A stretch of DNA of 64,000 nt from UMGS1370 sp046957575 (GCA_046957575.1 JBKUOG010000001.1:186001-250000), one strand, 5' to 3'; positions 14,184 to 23,579 are shown, numbered from the stretch's first letter. Program-made: numbers and translations. The notes: generated from the sequence alone by a model not told the origin.

Positions 14184-17156
14184 TCAGACGCCAAACAGGT
14201 TTTTCACTTCTTTAAACATAGACTCCTGGTTTTTCACCTTTTCCTCATTTCCAATGACACACAGACTTCCCGTATCTAGAATCGCCTGAACAATGGGAGC
14301 CAGAGCACGAATGTCCTCCTGGGATGCATCAAGGATTTCATCCCGTTCTTTTTGCAGCATTTCTTCCGTCACGCCGGACAGGTAGGCAGACAATCCTCTG
14401 GCTCCCTTGATAGATGGGGTCAGCGGAGTATCTACATCGCTGATGGTTCCAATGACATATTTGGTCATGTCCCGCTCATCTATGGTAAAGTTTTCCAGAT
14501 AAGCTGGAATTCCCTCATAAATCCGGTTGGTTTCTGCCAGGTTGGGATCTCTGTAAGATACCAGGTATCCTTCTCCCAAACGGCCGAAACCGCTCATGCA
14601 GCCATAAGCTCCGCCCTTTACACGCAGATTAATCCACAAATAATCATAGCTTAAAATCACTTTTAAGATCCGCAGAGCGCCTGTATAAGACAGTCCCTTA
14701 TCTCTGAAATTTCCGCAGCGGGCCACATAATTGACCTGGGATGCAGTCTTAAATCCCTCGTTTTCATTTTCTCCGGTAAACTTTGGAAGCGTTCCGAAAA
14801 TCAAAACAGCCTTTTTTGCCTCATGCTCCTCTAAAGAGATGGCAGAGTGTTCCAGTCCCTGCATGAATGTTTCAAATGCACTGGAAAATAGCCGGTACCC
14901 TTCTTCATCTGCTGTATAGCTGACCAGAAGGTTTTCCCTGGCAAATAATTTTTTGGCAATTTCCTTTAACTTTGTGATCAGGACTTTTCTGGCTTCTTCG
15001 CCGCTCTCATATGCCTTTGCCACTCGTTCCAAAAACTGGTAAAATCCAATGCCGCCGGTCACATCGTTAAAGTAAGAAACCGGTGAAAAATAGGAAGTAG
15101 CTCTTGCCACTGCCGCAGAATGGGAGGCATTTTCCAGTTTCATTCTGGCTCTGGATTTGGTTTCTGCTAAGATTTCTCCCAAACGCTTTTCATCATCCAA
15201 TTTGGATCGCATCAGAATTTCTTCTAAAATCTCCAGGCCAAATCCAATCTTATCATATAAAACCTTTACAGAAGCAGTGAATACCCCGGTAAAATCTTTT
15301 GGATTGTCCAGATTAGGATAAGAATTGGTGGAAATCCCAATGCCGCCGCTGTTTAAATAAATCTCGCTGGTCAAATCCGAATAGGTATAGTTCTCAGTAT
15401 CCACATATCCCAAAACAGATTTTAAAATCCCCACATAGGGTAAATCTTCCTGGGGAATATGGCTGGTGTTAAATAAAAGCTGCAGATAACCGATTCCGGC
15501 AGTAAACAGGTTATGGTGAAGAACCGTCACTTCGGACTCCTTCTTTTCATCCCAGTAAATTTTTTCCGCTTTTCTTCCAATGTCTTCTCTCTTTAACAGC
15601 GGTATTTTTGCCAGCTCCTCCTGGGGAGACGGCATCTCCTGATACTCTTTTAATTCTCTGGTCTGGGACACCAACTGTTCGATTTCTTCTCTGGAAAGTC
15701 CGGCCTTTTTTTCTGCCAGCTTTGCAGCTAAGGCGGCATCCTCCTTTGCAGTCAGATTGCGCTGAGGTTTTACAGTGATCACTGCCTCAAAGGGATTGTC
15801 CAGTAAATAGTCTCTGATTAAAGATTCAAAATATCCTTGATTTACTGCTTCTTTTAAGAAGTCAAAGGTGTCCTGCCAGCACAAATGCATCATCGGATCC
15901 CCATCATACAGCCAGCTGTCCATAGACCACAGGCCATACATCAGGCCCTTTGGCGCAGAGCCGTAATCCGCTTCTCGATAGCGGAACTCATAATAATTTA
16001 ATCCTGCCAGAAGACTCTTTTTGTTGATTCCCTCTTCTGCCAGTTTCCGCAATGTCCCTTTTACAACTGCTAAAAATTCGCCCTTCTGATTTGCCTCAGC
16101 ATTTTTTGCAATAACAGAAAAATAGGGCTGTAAAATACCGTTTTCATAACCGCCCAACACATCCTGGCCAATTCCTGCATCATACAATGCCTGCTTTAAA
16201 GGCGCGCCGGGAGCATCAATTAATGTATATTCCAGAATCTGAAACGCCACATACAGCTTGGGATCCAAATCCGTCCCCACTACCGTATTAATGGATAAAT
16301 ATGCGGCATGATCGCTTGGCTCTCCGTCCGTAATGGAATAGTAAATCTCTTTTTCTACTGGCTTTTGAAAAGGCTTTTGCATTTTGATGGAAGAGTCCGC
16401 TTCTTTCCTGTCATATTTGCTTAAATAAGCCTGGTCCAGCCATTCCAGCTTTTCTGCCATATCCATGTCTCCGTAGAGGTAAATATAGCTGTTGGACGGG
16501 TGGTAGTAGGTGCTGTGAAACTCTAAAAACTGCTCATAGGTCAGTTGAGGAATCACTGCCGGATCTCCGCCGGATTCATTGGTATAGGAAGTATCCGGAA
16601 ATAATACCTGGCGGGTCACCCGATCCAGAACTCCCTCTGGAGAGGAGAATGCCCCTTTCATCTCATTGTATACCACACCGTTGATGGTCAGATCGGCTCC
16701 TGGGCTTTCCATCTCGTAGTGCCAGCCTTCCTGCATAAAAATCTTTGGCTCCCGGTAAATATTAGGGTGGAGCACTGCATCCATGTACACATCCATCAGG
16801 TTTTGGAAATCCTTTTCATTGCAGCTTGCAACCGGATATACCGTCTTGTCCGGATAAGTCATTGCGTTTAAAAACGTATTTAAGGATCCCTTTACCAGTT
16901 CGACAAATGGATCTTTTACCGGAAACTTTTCAGAACCGCAGAGTACGCTGTGCTCCAATATATGAGGCAGTCCTGTGCTGTCTGACGGAGGCGTGCGGAA
17001 TCCAATAGAAAACACCTTATTCTCATCATCATTTTCCATTAAAAACAGTTTTGCGCCGGTCTTTTTGTGCTCCAGCACCCAGCCTTTTGAATTCATTTCC
17101 CGGATATCTCTTTTTTCAATCACCTGGTAAGTGTCCAATGTCTCGATTCTGCTCAT
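14184..17156 (-). CDS. M16C insulinase-family zinc peptidase
   Basis: 990 aa, the single-chain double-half form resembling presequence peptidase. The inverted zinc motif HxxEH is at 65-69 (HILEH), followed by SVLCGSEKFPVKDPFVELVKGSL, a strong family signature. The third ligand Glu lies downstream in the EMKGAFSSPEG region. The second half (about 540-990) is the inactive partner; RVKGGAYGCMSGFGR near 870 is its conserved substrate-binding piece. It degrades peptides, probably in the cytoplasm, since no signal peptide is present. Seventeen nt upstream of era; likely co-transcribed with it. Confidence 0.93.
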   Translation of the reverse strand: MSRIETLDTYQVIEKRDIREMNSKGWVLEHKKTGAKLFLMENDDENKVFSIGFRTPPSDSTGLPHILEHSVLCGSEKFPVKDPFVELVKGSLNTFLNAMTYPDKTVYPVASCNEKDFQNLMDVYMDAVLHPNIYREPKIFMQEGWHYEMESPGADLTINGVVYNEMKGAFSSPEGVLDRVTRQVLFPDTSYTNESGGDPAVIPQLTYEQFLEFHSTYYHPSNSYIYLYGDMDMAEKLEWLDQAYLSKYDRKEADSSIKMQKPFQKPVEKEIYYSITDGEPSDHAAYLSINTVVGTDLDPKLYVAFQILEYTLIDAPGAPLKQALYDAGIGQDVLGGYENGILQPYFSVIAKNAEANQKGEFLAVVKGTLRKLAEEGINKKSLLAGLNYYEFRYREADYGSAPKGLMYGLWSMDSWLYDGDPMMHLCWQDTFDFLKEAVNQGYFESLIRDYLLDNPFEAVITVKPQRNLTAKEDAALAAKLAEKKAGLSREEIEQLVSQTRELKEYQEMPSPQEELAKIPLLKREDIGRKAEKIYWDEKKESEVTVLHHNLFTAGIGYLQLLFNTSHIPQEDLPYVGILKSVLGYVDTENYTYSDLTSEIYLNSGGIGISTNSYPNLDNPKDFTGVFTASVKVLYDKIGFGLEILEEILMRSKLDDEKRLGEILAETKSRARMKLENASHSAAVARATSYFSPVSYFNDVTGGIGFYQFLERVAKAYESGEEARKVLITKLKEIAKKLFARENLLVSYTADEEGYRLFSSAFETFMQGLEHSAISLEEHEAKKAVLIFGTLPKFTGENENEGFKTASQVNYVARCGNFRDKGLSYTGALRILKVILSYDYLWINLRVKGGAYGCMSGFGRLGEGYLVSYRDPNLAETNRIYEGIPAYLENFTIDERDMTKYVIGTISDVDTPLTPSIKGARGLSAYLSGVTEEMLQKERDEILDASQEDIRALAPIVQAILDTGSLCVIGNEEKVKNQESMFKEVKNLFGV

Positions 17157-17171
17157 AATCTGTCCTTTCTG

Positions 17172-17999
17172 TTACATATTTCCCATCACTCTGTCTTTAA
17201 AAATCGCCAGTGCTTCTCTTACACACTGGTGGATAAACAATATCGGATCGGAAGGCGCAGCAATCCCTGCCGCATCCCGGATTCCCCATTCCTTGGCAAT
17301 GGCTTTTGCCCGGAAAATGTGAAAATCATTGGTCAAAATCCCTATCTGGGTAGGCTTGTCAGGCGCCATCACAACATTTTCTTTTGTTATTTGTACTTTA
17401 TCCGCCTTCTTCTCCTGCCTGTCTTTTCGTTTGGCCCGATCCTCTTCAATCACCAGACGGCTGTAAGCAATGTTTTCCACTGTACTGGCGGAATGAGTCT
17501 CTAATAAAATTTTATCCGGAGCAACGCCGTTATATACCATATAATCCCGCATGGCCTCCGCCTCTGAAACCGGCTCGTCAATCCCTTTTCCGCCGGACAG
17601 GACAAAGATTGTCTCCGGATTTTCTTCAGAATACTGAATAGCCGTATCCAGCCGCTCTTTTAGCGATCTGCTGATTCCGTCTTTTTTTACCCTGGCGCCT
17701 AACACAATCACATAGTCCAGATTCTGCACCGGATTGCCCGCTGCATTTAAAAAAATCAGTCCTTCAATCGTCACAAAAATAACAAGGCAGGCTGCTAAAA
17801 ATGTAGAAACTGACACCGGCATCCACAAAGGGATTGTCTTTTTGTGAAGCAGATAATAGTGACTGGCCCAGGACAAAAAGCTGAATAAACCAGTCAGTCC
17901 CGCCCACAGCCATACAGTGTTAAATCCAGAATATAAAAATACCACAATGCCGTAAACTGTGCTTAGCCCGGCCAGAACCGCAAAAATTGCCGTTATCAT
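17172..17999 (-). CDS. YdcF/SanA-like membrane protein (DUF218)
   Basis: 275 aa. ATG at 17997-17999 with AAGGGAG upstream; a longer frame begins inside the miniature element and is rejected. About four N-terminal helices (1-100) precede the DUF218 domain: YVIVLGARVKKDGISRSLKERLDTAIQY, then FVLSGGKGIDEPVSEAEAM, and ILLETHSASTVENI. Proteins of this family act at the cell surface in envelope biogenesis or vancomycin-related phenotypes, but the reaction is not settled. The M16 peptidase follows after 15 nt. Confidence 0.88.
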   Translation of the reverse strand: MITAIFAVLAGLSTVYGIVVFLYSGFNTVWLWAGLTGLFSFLSWASHYYLLHKKTIPLWMPVSVSTFLAACLVIFVTIEGLIFLNAAGNPVQNLDYVIVLGARVKKDGISRSLKERLDTAIQYSEENPETIFVLSGGKGIDEPVSEAEAMRDYMVYNGVAPDKILLETHSASTVENIAYSRLVIEEDRAKRKDRQEKKADKVQITKENVVMAPDKPTQIGILTNDFHIFRAKAIAKEWGIRDAAGIAAPSDPILFIHQCVREALAIFKDRVMGNM

Positions 18000-18037
18000 A
18001 GGCTGGCTCCCTTCTCTTTCTTTTGATCCCAATATTT

Positions 18038-18187
18038 GTAACAGTTTGGCCATGCGAAGATTCAGACAGGAAAAACGCTCACAGCTTGTTTTCATAAGAG
18101 TTTTCTTGTCTGAATCTTCATAGGATGGACGTCAAACGCTTCTTGTCCGCCATAGGCGGGCAAGAAGATACATGGCTGAACTATTAC
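18038..18187. mobile_element. Miniature element, 150 bp, copy 2
   Basis: Inverted orientation relative to copy 1. Begins GTAACAGTTTGGCCATGC and ends ATACATGGCTGAACTATTAC. Long hairpin GAAGATTCAGACAGG/CTTGTCTGAATCTTC first, then CTTCTTGTCCGCC/GGCGGGCAAGAAG. Flanks CAATATTT (18030-18037) and CAATATCT (18188-18195) match 7 of 8. It sits between the U32 gene and the YdcF-like gene. Confidence 0.88.
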
Positions 18188-18195
18188 CAATATCT

Positions 18196-18236
18196 TTATA
18201 TGGCGAAGCGCCTCCAAAGAGCCTTACGGCTCGCGG
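18196..18236 (-). terminator. GC-rich hairpin at the end of the U32 gene
   Basis: GAGCC/GGCTC inside GCGCC/GGCGC, overlapping the last codons of the U32 gene. The U-tail is poor, so only a possible terminator. Confidence 0.4.
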
Positions 18237-19450
18237 CGGCGCAAAATGTCATAGGGAGCAGTTTCCTGATCCAAATCCACCCATAAAATTTCCTTGGGAT
18301 GAGGGGCGCTTTCTCTTGCAGTTCCCTCCTGATCGTAAATCCCCTGTACTGCGGCAGTTATGTTTCTGCCGTCCGGCTTCATAATCTCAATGATCTCTCC
18401 CACAGAAAATTTATTTTTCTGCTCAATCCGGCAGCGGCCTGCTGAATCTGTTTCTTCTACGGTTCCCAAATACGTATAATTTTTTACATAGGTGTTGCTG
18501 TCATAAATCTGGGCGTTGTCATCCGGCTTTCCAAAATAAAAGCCTGTGGTAAATTCCCGATAGGTGCATTTGCCAATCTCTTCTTTGTACCACTCCAGTT
18601 TTTCTTTATAAAGCTTTGGATATTTTTTGTAATCATCAATGGCCAAACGGTACGTTCTTGCCACAGTAGCCACATAGAGGGCTGTTTTCATCCGTCCCTC
18701 AATCTTAAAGCTGTCAATACCTGCATCTATCAGTTCCGGAATATGTTCAATCATACACAGATCTTTGGAATTGAAAATGTAGGTCCCTCTCTCGTTTTCA
18801 TAGACCGGCATATACTCTCCTGGTCTGGTTTCCTCTACCACTGCATATTTCCATCGGCATGGATGAGTGCACGCTCCCTGGTTGGCATCCCGTCCTGTGA
18901 AATAATTGCTCAGCAGGCATCGGCCGGAATAAGACATGCACATAGCTCCATGGATAAAACTTTCGATCTCCATGTCTTTTGGAATGTGTCTGCGGATCTC
19001 TTTAATCTCTGCCAGGGAAAGCTCTCTGGCAGAAACCACTCTTTTTGCTCCCAGTTCGTGCCAGAACAGGTATGTGCCGTAATTGGTGTTATTGGCCTGG
19101 GTGCTGATGTGCAGTTCCATATCCGGCAGGATCCGTCTGGCAATGGCAAAAACGCCTGGATCCGAAATAATGAGGGCATCTGGGGCAATTTCCTTTAATT
19201 CTTTAAAGTATTCTTCTACGCCGGATAAATCCTCATTGTGAGCTAAAATATTGGCAGTAATGTATACCTTTACCCCTCTTTCATGGGCAAAAGTGATTCC
19301 TTCTTTTATCTCCTCATTGGAAAAATTTTTGGCCTTGGCCCGGAGTCCGAAGGCTTCTCCCCCGATGTAAACCGCATCTGCTCCGTAGATAACTGCGGTC
19401 TTTAATACATCCAGACTTCCTGCCGGGATTAATAGTTCTGTTTTTCTCAT
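18224..19450 (-). CDS. U32 family protein, TrhP-like tRNA hydroxylation enzyme
   Basis: 408 aa. ATG at 19448-19450 is favoured over one two codons earlier by ribosome-site spacing. Clear U32 signatures: ELLIPAGSLDVLKTAVIYGADAVYIGG, IHGAMCMSYSGRCLLSNYFTGRDANQGACTH-type cysteine cluster (about 165-195), then FKIEGRMKTALYVATVARTYR. It was named a peptidase, but members beside trmR-like genes (YrrN/YrrO in B. subtilis) are required for prephenate-dependent 5-hydroxyuridine at the tRNA wobble position. The O-methyltransferase gene directly upstream (9 nt) supports that role. Only one such gene is here, where B. subtilis has two. Confidence 0.85.
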   Translation of the reverse strand: MRKTELLIPAGSLDVLKTAVIYGADAVYIGGEAFGLRAKAKNFSNEEIKEGITFAHERGVKVYITANILAHNEDLSGVEEYFKELKEIAPDALIISDPGVFAIARRILPDMELHISTQANNTNYGTYLFWHELGAKRVVSARELSLAEIKEIRRHIPKDMEIESFIHGAMCMSYSGRCLLSNYFTGRDANQGACTHPCRWKYAVVEETRPGEYMPVYENERGTYIFNSKDLCMIEHIPELIDAGIDSFKIEGRMKTALYVATVARTYRLAIDDYKKYPKLYKEKLEWYKEEIGKCTYREFTTGFYFGKPDDNAQIYDSNTYVKNYTYLGTVEETDSAGRCRIEQKNKFSVGEIIEIMKPDGRNITAAVQGIYDQEGTARESAPHPKEILWVDLDQETAPYDILRRREP

Positions 19451-19459
19451 AGGCATCCT

Positions 19460-20101
19460 TTATCTTTTTATACTGATTGTCACGCCATCGCCGATTGGGA
19501 CAATAGACGTAAGCAAGTCCTCACGATGTTTTAGTTCAAACAGGTATTCTCTCATCCTGCTGTGAATAGTCCTGTCTCTGCGCTCAACGGCAAATCTGGA
19601 TTCCACGATGGTGTTGTCCTGAAAAACATTATCGGAAATCAGCACTCCTCCAGCTGGCAAAAGCCGCAGCACATCCGGCAGCCAGTGGATATACTGTCCT
19701 TTTGCCCCATCCATAAAAATCAGATCATAAGAACCGGAAAGTTCCGGCAGGATCAGGCCAGCGTCTCCCTCCAAAAGAGTAATCCGATCTTCCATCCCTG
19801 CCAGACGGAAATTTTCCCTGGCTCTTGGAATCCTTTTTTCATAGTTTTCAATGGTAGTAATGCGGCAGTCCTCTGGCATAACCTGAGCCATCAAAAGGGC
19901 TGAATATCCGATTGCTGTCCCTACTTCCAAAATGGCTTTCGGCGAACAGAGTGTTGTCATAACCTGCAAAAACGAGACTGTCTCTGGACGAATAATCGGA
20001 ACTTTTTCCGCCCTGGCCTTTCGCGCAATCTCATCGCATAATTCTCCCTGGCCATGTTCCAGCGAAACGATAAAATCCGCAATTCTTTCTTTCTCTGTCA
20101 T
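19460..20101 (-). CDS. trmR: O-methyltransferase, TrmR-like (tRNA 5-hydroxyuridine)
   Basis: 213 aa. SAM-dependent class I fold: ILEVGTAIGYSALLMAQVM is the SAM loop, ITTIENYEKRIPRARENFRLAG follows, and DLIFMDGAKGQY holds the metal/active Asp. Orthologues called YrrM/TrmR turn 5-hydroxyuridine into 5-methoxyuridine at the tRNA wobble base. Start overlaps the stop of the MltG-like gene by 4 nt (ATGA), so translation is coupled. The TrhP-like U32 gene follows 9 nt later, matching the two-step pathway. The name rests on gene neighbourhood as much as on the sequence; other catechol-type methyltransferases look similar. Confidence 0.8.
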   Translation of the reverse strand: MTEKERIADFIVSLEHGQGELCDEIARKARAEKVPIIRPETVSFLQVMTTLCSPKAILEVGTAIGYSALLMAQVMPEDCRITTIENYEKRIPRARENFRLAGMEDRITLLEGDAGLILPELSGSYDLIFMDGAKGQYIHWLPDVLRLLPAGGVLISDNVFQDNTIVESRFAVERRDRTIHSRMREYLFELKHREDLLTSIVPIGDGVTISIKR

Positions 20102-20490
20102 TCTTCTTCCTCTGACGTGGAAACTGTACTGAGCATATCCAAAATCTCTCTGGAGGTCATAGATGTATTCAGCGTATAGGTCCCCGGCTGTATCTCATAT
20201 TCATAAACCATTGCCTGAATAATAAAGGAATACTGATTGTTAATAAGTCCCTGTTTCTCCAGCCTTTTACCGACTGACGAAACAGATGCGCCGGGCTCCA
20301 GGGTAATTTCCATGTCTCTTCCAGGCGCTCCTTCCATAGAAGACGCATAAAAAATCTCATGGCCGAATTCATACCCTTTTGTTGCGCCCTCATAGAGCAA
20401 AAGAATTGCAATTGCATAGATAATCAGCCGAAATGAAATCCCGATAATGGCTCCCGTTACCTTGTTAATATCTTTTGTCGTCTCGCTCAT
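20098..20490 (-). CDS. Short MltG/YceG-like membrane protein lacking the catalytic domain
   Basis: 130 aa. One membrane helix (about 12-34), then a stretch like the start of MltG: ITLEPGASVSSVGKRLEKQGLINNQYSFIIQAMVYEYEIQPGTYTLNTSMTSREILDML. This is the LysM-like substrate-binding part. Complete MltG lytic transglycosylases have about 330-380 residues and a catalytic Glu in the following domain, which is missing. The protein ends in an acidic tail and a normal stop that overlaps trmR by 4 nt, so it is not a simple frameshift. In B. subtilis full-length yrrL occupies this position. Confidence 0.75.
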   Translation of the reverse strand: MSETTKDINKVTGAIIGISFRLIIYAIAILLLYEGATKGYEFGHEIFYASSMEGAPGRDMEITLEPGASVSSVGKRLEKQGLINNQYSFIIQAMVYEYEIQPGTYTLNTSMTSREILDMLSTVSTSEEEE

Positions 20491-20503
20491 AATCCATTCC
20501 TCT

Positions 20504-22402
20504 TTATACTTCCATGATAATGGGCAAAATCATAGGACTTCTCTTCATCCTCTTCCACAAAAAATCGCTTAAGCAGTCCCGGATAATGGTTTTAATCTTG
20601 CCCCAGTCTGCAATGTGGTGATTTAAACAGTCTGCCACTGCCTCATCCACCACAGTCTGGGCTTCTTCCAGCAAATCTTCTGACTCCCGGACATAGACAA
20701 ATCCTCTGGATACGATATCAGGCCCTGCAAGCAGTTGGTTGCTGTGCTTTTCCAGTGTCAGGACTACAACTATAATGCCGTTCTGCGCCAGATTCTGTCT
20801 GTCACGAAGCACAATATTGCCAACATCGCCTACGCCCAGTCCGTCTACCAGGATTCCCCCTGCTGGTACATGGTCCACCACATTGCAGCTTTCCTCATTT
20901 AGTTCCAGCACATCACCGGAATTAAGCATGATCACATTTTCCTTGGGAATACCTACGGATTCGGCCAGACTTCCCTGAGCCATACGGTGGCGGTACTCGC
21001 CATGAACCGGAATGGAATAAGTCGGATGAATCAGGGAATACAAAAGCTTAATCTCTTCCTGGCAGGCATGTCCGGATACATGGGTATCCTGGAAAATCAC
21101 TTCTGCTCCCTTCATGGAAAGTTCGTTGATTACTTTGGATACTGCCTTTTCGTTGCCAGGAATCGGAGTAGAACTTAAGATGACCACGTCTCCCGGCATA
21201 ATAGACACCTTGCGGTGAAGAGAAGATGCCATCCTGGACAGGGCGGCCATAGACTCTCCCTGGCTGCCAGTGGTAATCAGGACCGTCTGCTCCTCCGGAT
21301 AATTTTTTAACTGCTCAATATCAATTAACGTGCCGTCTGGAATATTGATATATCCCAGCTCGCTGGCCGTTGTAATCACATTGACCATACTCCGCCCTTC
21401 AATCACCACTTTTCGGTTGTACTTATTGGCAGAGTTGATAATCTGCTGCACCCTGTCCACATTGGAAGCAAAGGTAGCTACAATAATACGGTTTGATGTA
21501 TGATCGGAAAAAATCGAATCAAAGGTCTTTCCAACTGTCCGTTCAGACATGGTAAATCCGGGACGGATGGCATTGGTACTGTCGCACATTAAAGCCAGCA
21601 CGCCTTTTTTGCCAAGTTCCGCTAAACGCTGTAAATCGATGGAATCACCAAATACCGGCGTATAATCGATTTTAAAGTCTCCTGTGTGCAGAATCACGCC
21701 TGCCGGAGAGAAAATTGCCAGAGCGGATGCATCTGCAATGCTGTGGTTGGTTTTAATAAATTCCACGCGAAAGCATCCAAGCGTTACCGACTGTCCATGC
21801 TTCATCACCTTGCGCTTTACATTTTTCAGCATGCCATGTTCTTTCAGCTTGTTGTCAATCAGTCCGATCGTCAGCTTGGTCCCGTAAACCGGCACGTTAA
21901 TCTGTTTTAAAATATAAGGCAGAGCGCCGATGTGATCTTCGTGTCCATGGGTAATCACAAATCCTTTTACCTTGTCAATGTTCTGTGCCAGATAGGTAAT
22001 ATCCGGGATAACCAGATCAATTCCCAGCATATCGTCGCTTGGAAATGCCAGTCCGCAGTCCACAATAATAATGCTGTCGCCGCATTCAAAGGCTGTAATG
22101 TTCATACCGATCTGCTCTAAACCGCCTAATGGAATAATCTTTACTTTCGGTGCAGACTTTACCTCCCCTGCTCCGGCTCTCTTTACGCGGCTTACAGGTC
22201 TTCTGCCTGTGCGGGGAAGTCTCGCTCCTTCTGCAACTGTCATTCTGGCGTTTCTGTCTTCTCTTACTCCCCTCTCCTCTTTTGCGGGGCGGCTCTCATT
22301 TGCCGGGCGGGCTGCCCGGTAATTTCTCGTCCTTTTCACTGTCCTGGGAGCCTTTATTTCATCTCCCCCATACTCTGCATTTGATGTCTGTTCTGTTTTC
22401 AA
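20504..22402 (-). CDS. rnj: Ribonuclease J
   Basis: 632 aa. It degrades and matures RNA as a 5'-3' exonuclease and endonuclease. Metallo-beta-lactamase core with HGHEDH at 152-157, beta-CASP domain and C-terminal domain, all in usual order (IGMNITAFE, GDSIIIVDCGLAFPSDDMLG). A basic N-terminal extension of about 85 residues rich in Arg, Lys and Glu precedes the core (IIPLGGLEQIG at 89-99); most RNase J start close to this motif. The extension may bind RNA or partners. Thirteen nt upstream of the MltG-like gene, in the conserved yrz/yrr cluster. Confidence 0.94.
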   Translation of the reverse strand: MKTEQTSNAEYGGDEIKAPRTVKRTRNYRAARPANESRPAKEERGVREDRNARMTVAEGARLPRTGRRPVSRVKRAGAGEVKSAPKVKIIPLGGLEQIGMNITAFECGDSIIIVDCGLAFPSDDMLGIDLVIPDITYLAQNIDKVKGFVITHGHEDHIGALPYILKQINVPVYGTKLTIGLIDNKLKEHGMLKNVKRKVMKHGQSVTLGCFRVEFIKTNHSIADASALAIFSPAGVILHTGDFKIDYTPVFGDSIDLQRLAELGKKGVLALMCDSTNAIRPGFTMSERTVGKTFDSIFSDHTSNRIIVATFASNVDRVQQIINSANKYNRKVVIEGRSMVNVITTASELGYINIPDGTLIDIEQLKNYPEEQTVLITTGSQGESMAALSRMASSLHRKVSIMPGDVVILSSTPIPGNEKAVSKVINELSMKGAEVIFQDTHVSGHACQEEIKLLYSLIHPTYSIPVHGEYRHRMAQGSLAESVGIPKENVIMLNSGDVLELNEESCNVVDHVPAGGILVDGLGVGDVGNIVLRDRQNLAQNGIIVVVLTLEKHSNQLLAGPDIVSRGFVYVRESEDLLEEAQTVVDEAVADCLNHHIADWGKIKTIIRDCLSDFLWKRMKRSPMILPIIMEV

Positions 22403-22422
22403 TCATTTACCTCCTTTAAAGC

Positions 22423-22698
22423 CTATGGCTCTATCTCTATATCCATATCTGATACTAATTCCGAAAAAATCCGGTACAGATAATCCAGTTCTCCATCCTC
22501 TTCTACAAACTCATAAACTGCCTCTGAATCTTCGGGACATGAAATATCCTTTAAAATATAGCATTCTCCGTCCTCTTCCTCTTCTTTATCCGTCACAAGA
22601 AGATAATTTTTCCCATTGATTCGGGTCTCTTCCAACACAAAAAAATCCACCGTGTTTCCGTCATCGGTCAGCATGGAAATCATTCCGTCTTTATTCAT
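22423..22698 (-). CDS. yrzB: DUF1292 family protein (YrzB-like)
   Basis: 91 aa, very acidic. Matches the DUF1292 pattern: ITLxDExGNExEFxVLxxxExxGKxYxxLxP, here MISMLTDDGNTVDFFVLEETRINGKNYLLVTD, then a Glu-rich loop (EEEEDGECYILKD) and a C-terminal helix. Function unknown. Overlaps the end of ruvX by 8 nt and follows ireB-ruvX, exactly as yrzL-yrrK-yrzB in B. subtilis, which makes the assignment firm. Confidence 0.9.
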   Translation of the reverse strand: MNKDGMISMLTDDGNTVDFFVLEETRINGKNYLLVTDKEEEEDGECYILKDISCPEDSEAVYEFVEEDGELDYLYRIFSELVSDMDIEIEP

Positions 22699-23167
22699 AT
22701 TCTCTCTCCTGCCTTTGGTCTGCAGCGCTTCCTGTACTGGCTGCGCCGGAATCTAAATAGTTTTGAAGAATAAATACCGCGGCAATCTTGTCAATCACTG
22801 CCTTGCGATTTTCCCTGCGCACTTTACTTTCCATCAATACCCGTTCTGCTGATACGGTACTTAAGCGCTCGTCCCAAAATACGACCGGAATTCCTGTGCG
22901 CTTTTCCACCATAGCAGCGAATTCTTCTGTCTTTTTAACACGCTCTCCAACAGAATTATCCATATTTTTAGGATACCCAAGTACAATACGGGTAATGCTG
23001 TATTCCTTTGACAATTCCTCAATCCTGGCAAGAGTACGACGCAGTTTCCCTTCCTCATTGCGGGTAATGGTCTCAATCCCCTGGGCTGTAATCCCCAGAC
23101 TGTCGCTGACTGCCACTCCTACTGTTTTCGATCCGTAGTCCAATCCCATAATTCTTGTCATATTCAT
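22691..23167 (-). CDS. ruvX: Holliday junction resolvase-like RuvX/YqgF
   Basis: 158 aa. ATG at 23165-23167 with AGGAGAG 8 nt upstream is preferred to a longer hydrophobic extension. RNase H-like fold: MGLDYGSKTVGVAVSD has the first catalytic Asp, VLGYPKNMDNSVGERV the middle motif and FWDERLSTVSAERVL the Glu of the active site. Implicated in 16S rRNA 5' processing and in Holliday junction resolution. Central gene of the ireB-ruvX-DUF1292 trio, with the last overlapping by 8 nt. Confidence 0.95.
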   Translation of the reverse strand: MNMTRIMGLDYGSKTVGVAVSDSLGITAQGIETITRNEEGKLRRTLARIEELSKEYSITRIVLGYPKNMDNSVGERVKKTEEFAAMVEKRTGIPVVFWDERLSTVSAERVLMESKVRRENRKAVIDKIAAVFILQNYLDSGAASTGSAADQRQEREYE

Positions 23168-23318
23168 ATTGTATTCTCTCCTGACAGACAAAATACCAAA
23201 TATAAGCAACAAAATTAGTCGGCTCATCACCAACTATTTTACAGCACTATATCCAGACGCGGCAAAGGACTGTCTCCTTTGTGCGCGCCATCCTGTCTCA
23301 CCTGTCATCTCAGCCGTA

Positions 23319-23579
23319 TTAGCTGAGTTTCGTTTCAATGTAAACTGCCATCAGTTCTTCCAGAATCTCATCACGTTCTACTTTCATAATCAAACTTCTG
23401 GCGCCCTTATGGCTGGTAATATAAGTCGGGTCTCCTGACATAATATAACCGACTATCTGATTGACAGGGTTGTACCCCTTTTCGGTGAGGGCAATATACA
23501 CGTCTTTTAAGACTCTGCTTACTTCTACCGGAGTCTCCTGAATTGCTTTAAAATATTGAGTATTTTGAATATCGCCCAT
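23319..23579 (-). CDS. ireB: IreB family regulatory phosphoprotein
   Basis: 86 aa from the ATG at 23577-23579 (a GTG seven codons upstream is possible). Pattern: VLKDVYIALTEKGYNPVNQIVGYIMSGDPTYITSHKGARSLIMKVERDEILEELM type of sequence, diagnostic of the YrzL/IreB (DUF965) family. In Enterococcus IreB is phosphorylated by the PASTA kinase IreK and restrains cephalosporin resistance. The neighbours ruvX and DUF1292 fit the conserved order. Confidence 0.93.
   Translation of the reverse strand: MGDIQNTQYFKAIQETPVEVSRVLKDVYIALTEKGYNPVNQIVGYIMSGDPTYITSHKGARSLIMKVERDEILEELMAVYIETKLS

Noticed and set aside
17999..18095. N-terminal extension of the YdcF-like protein
   Set aside because: The extra codons come from miniature element copy 2; a good ribosome site supports the later ATG.
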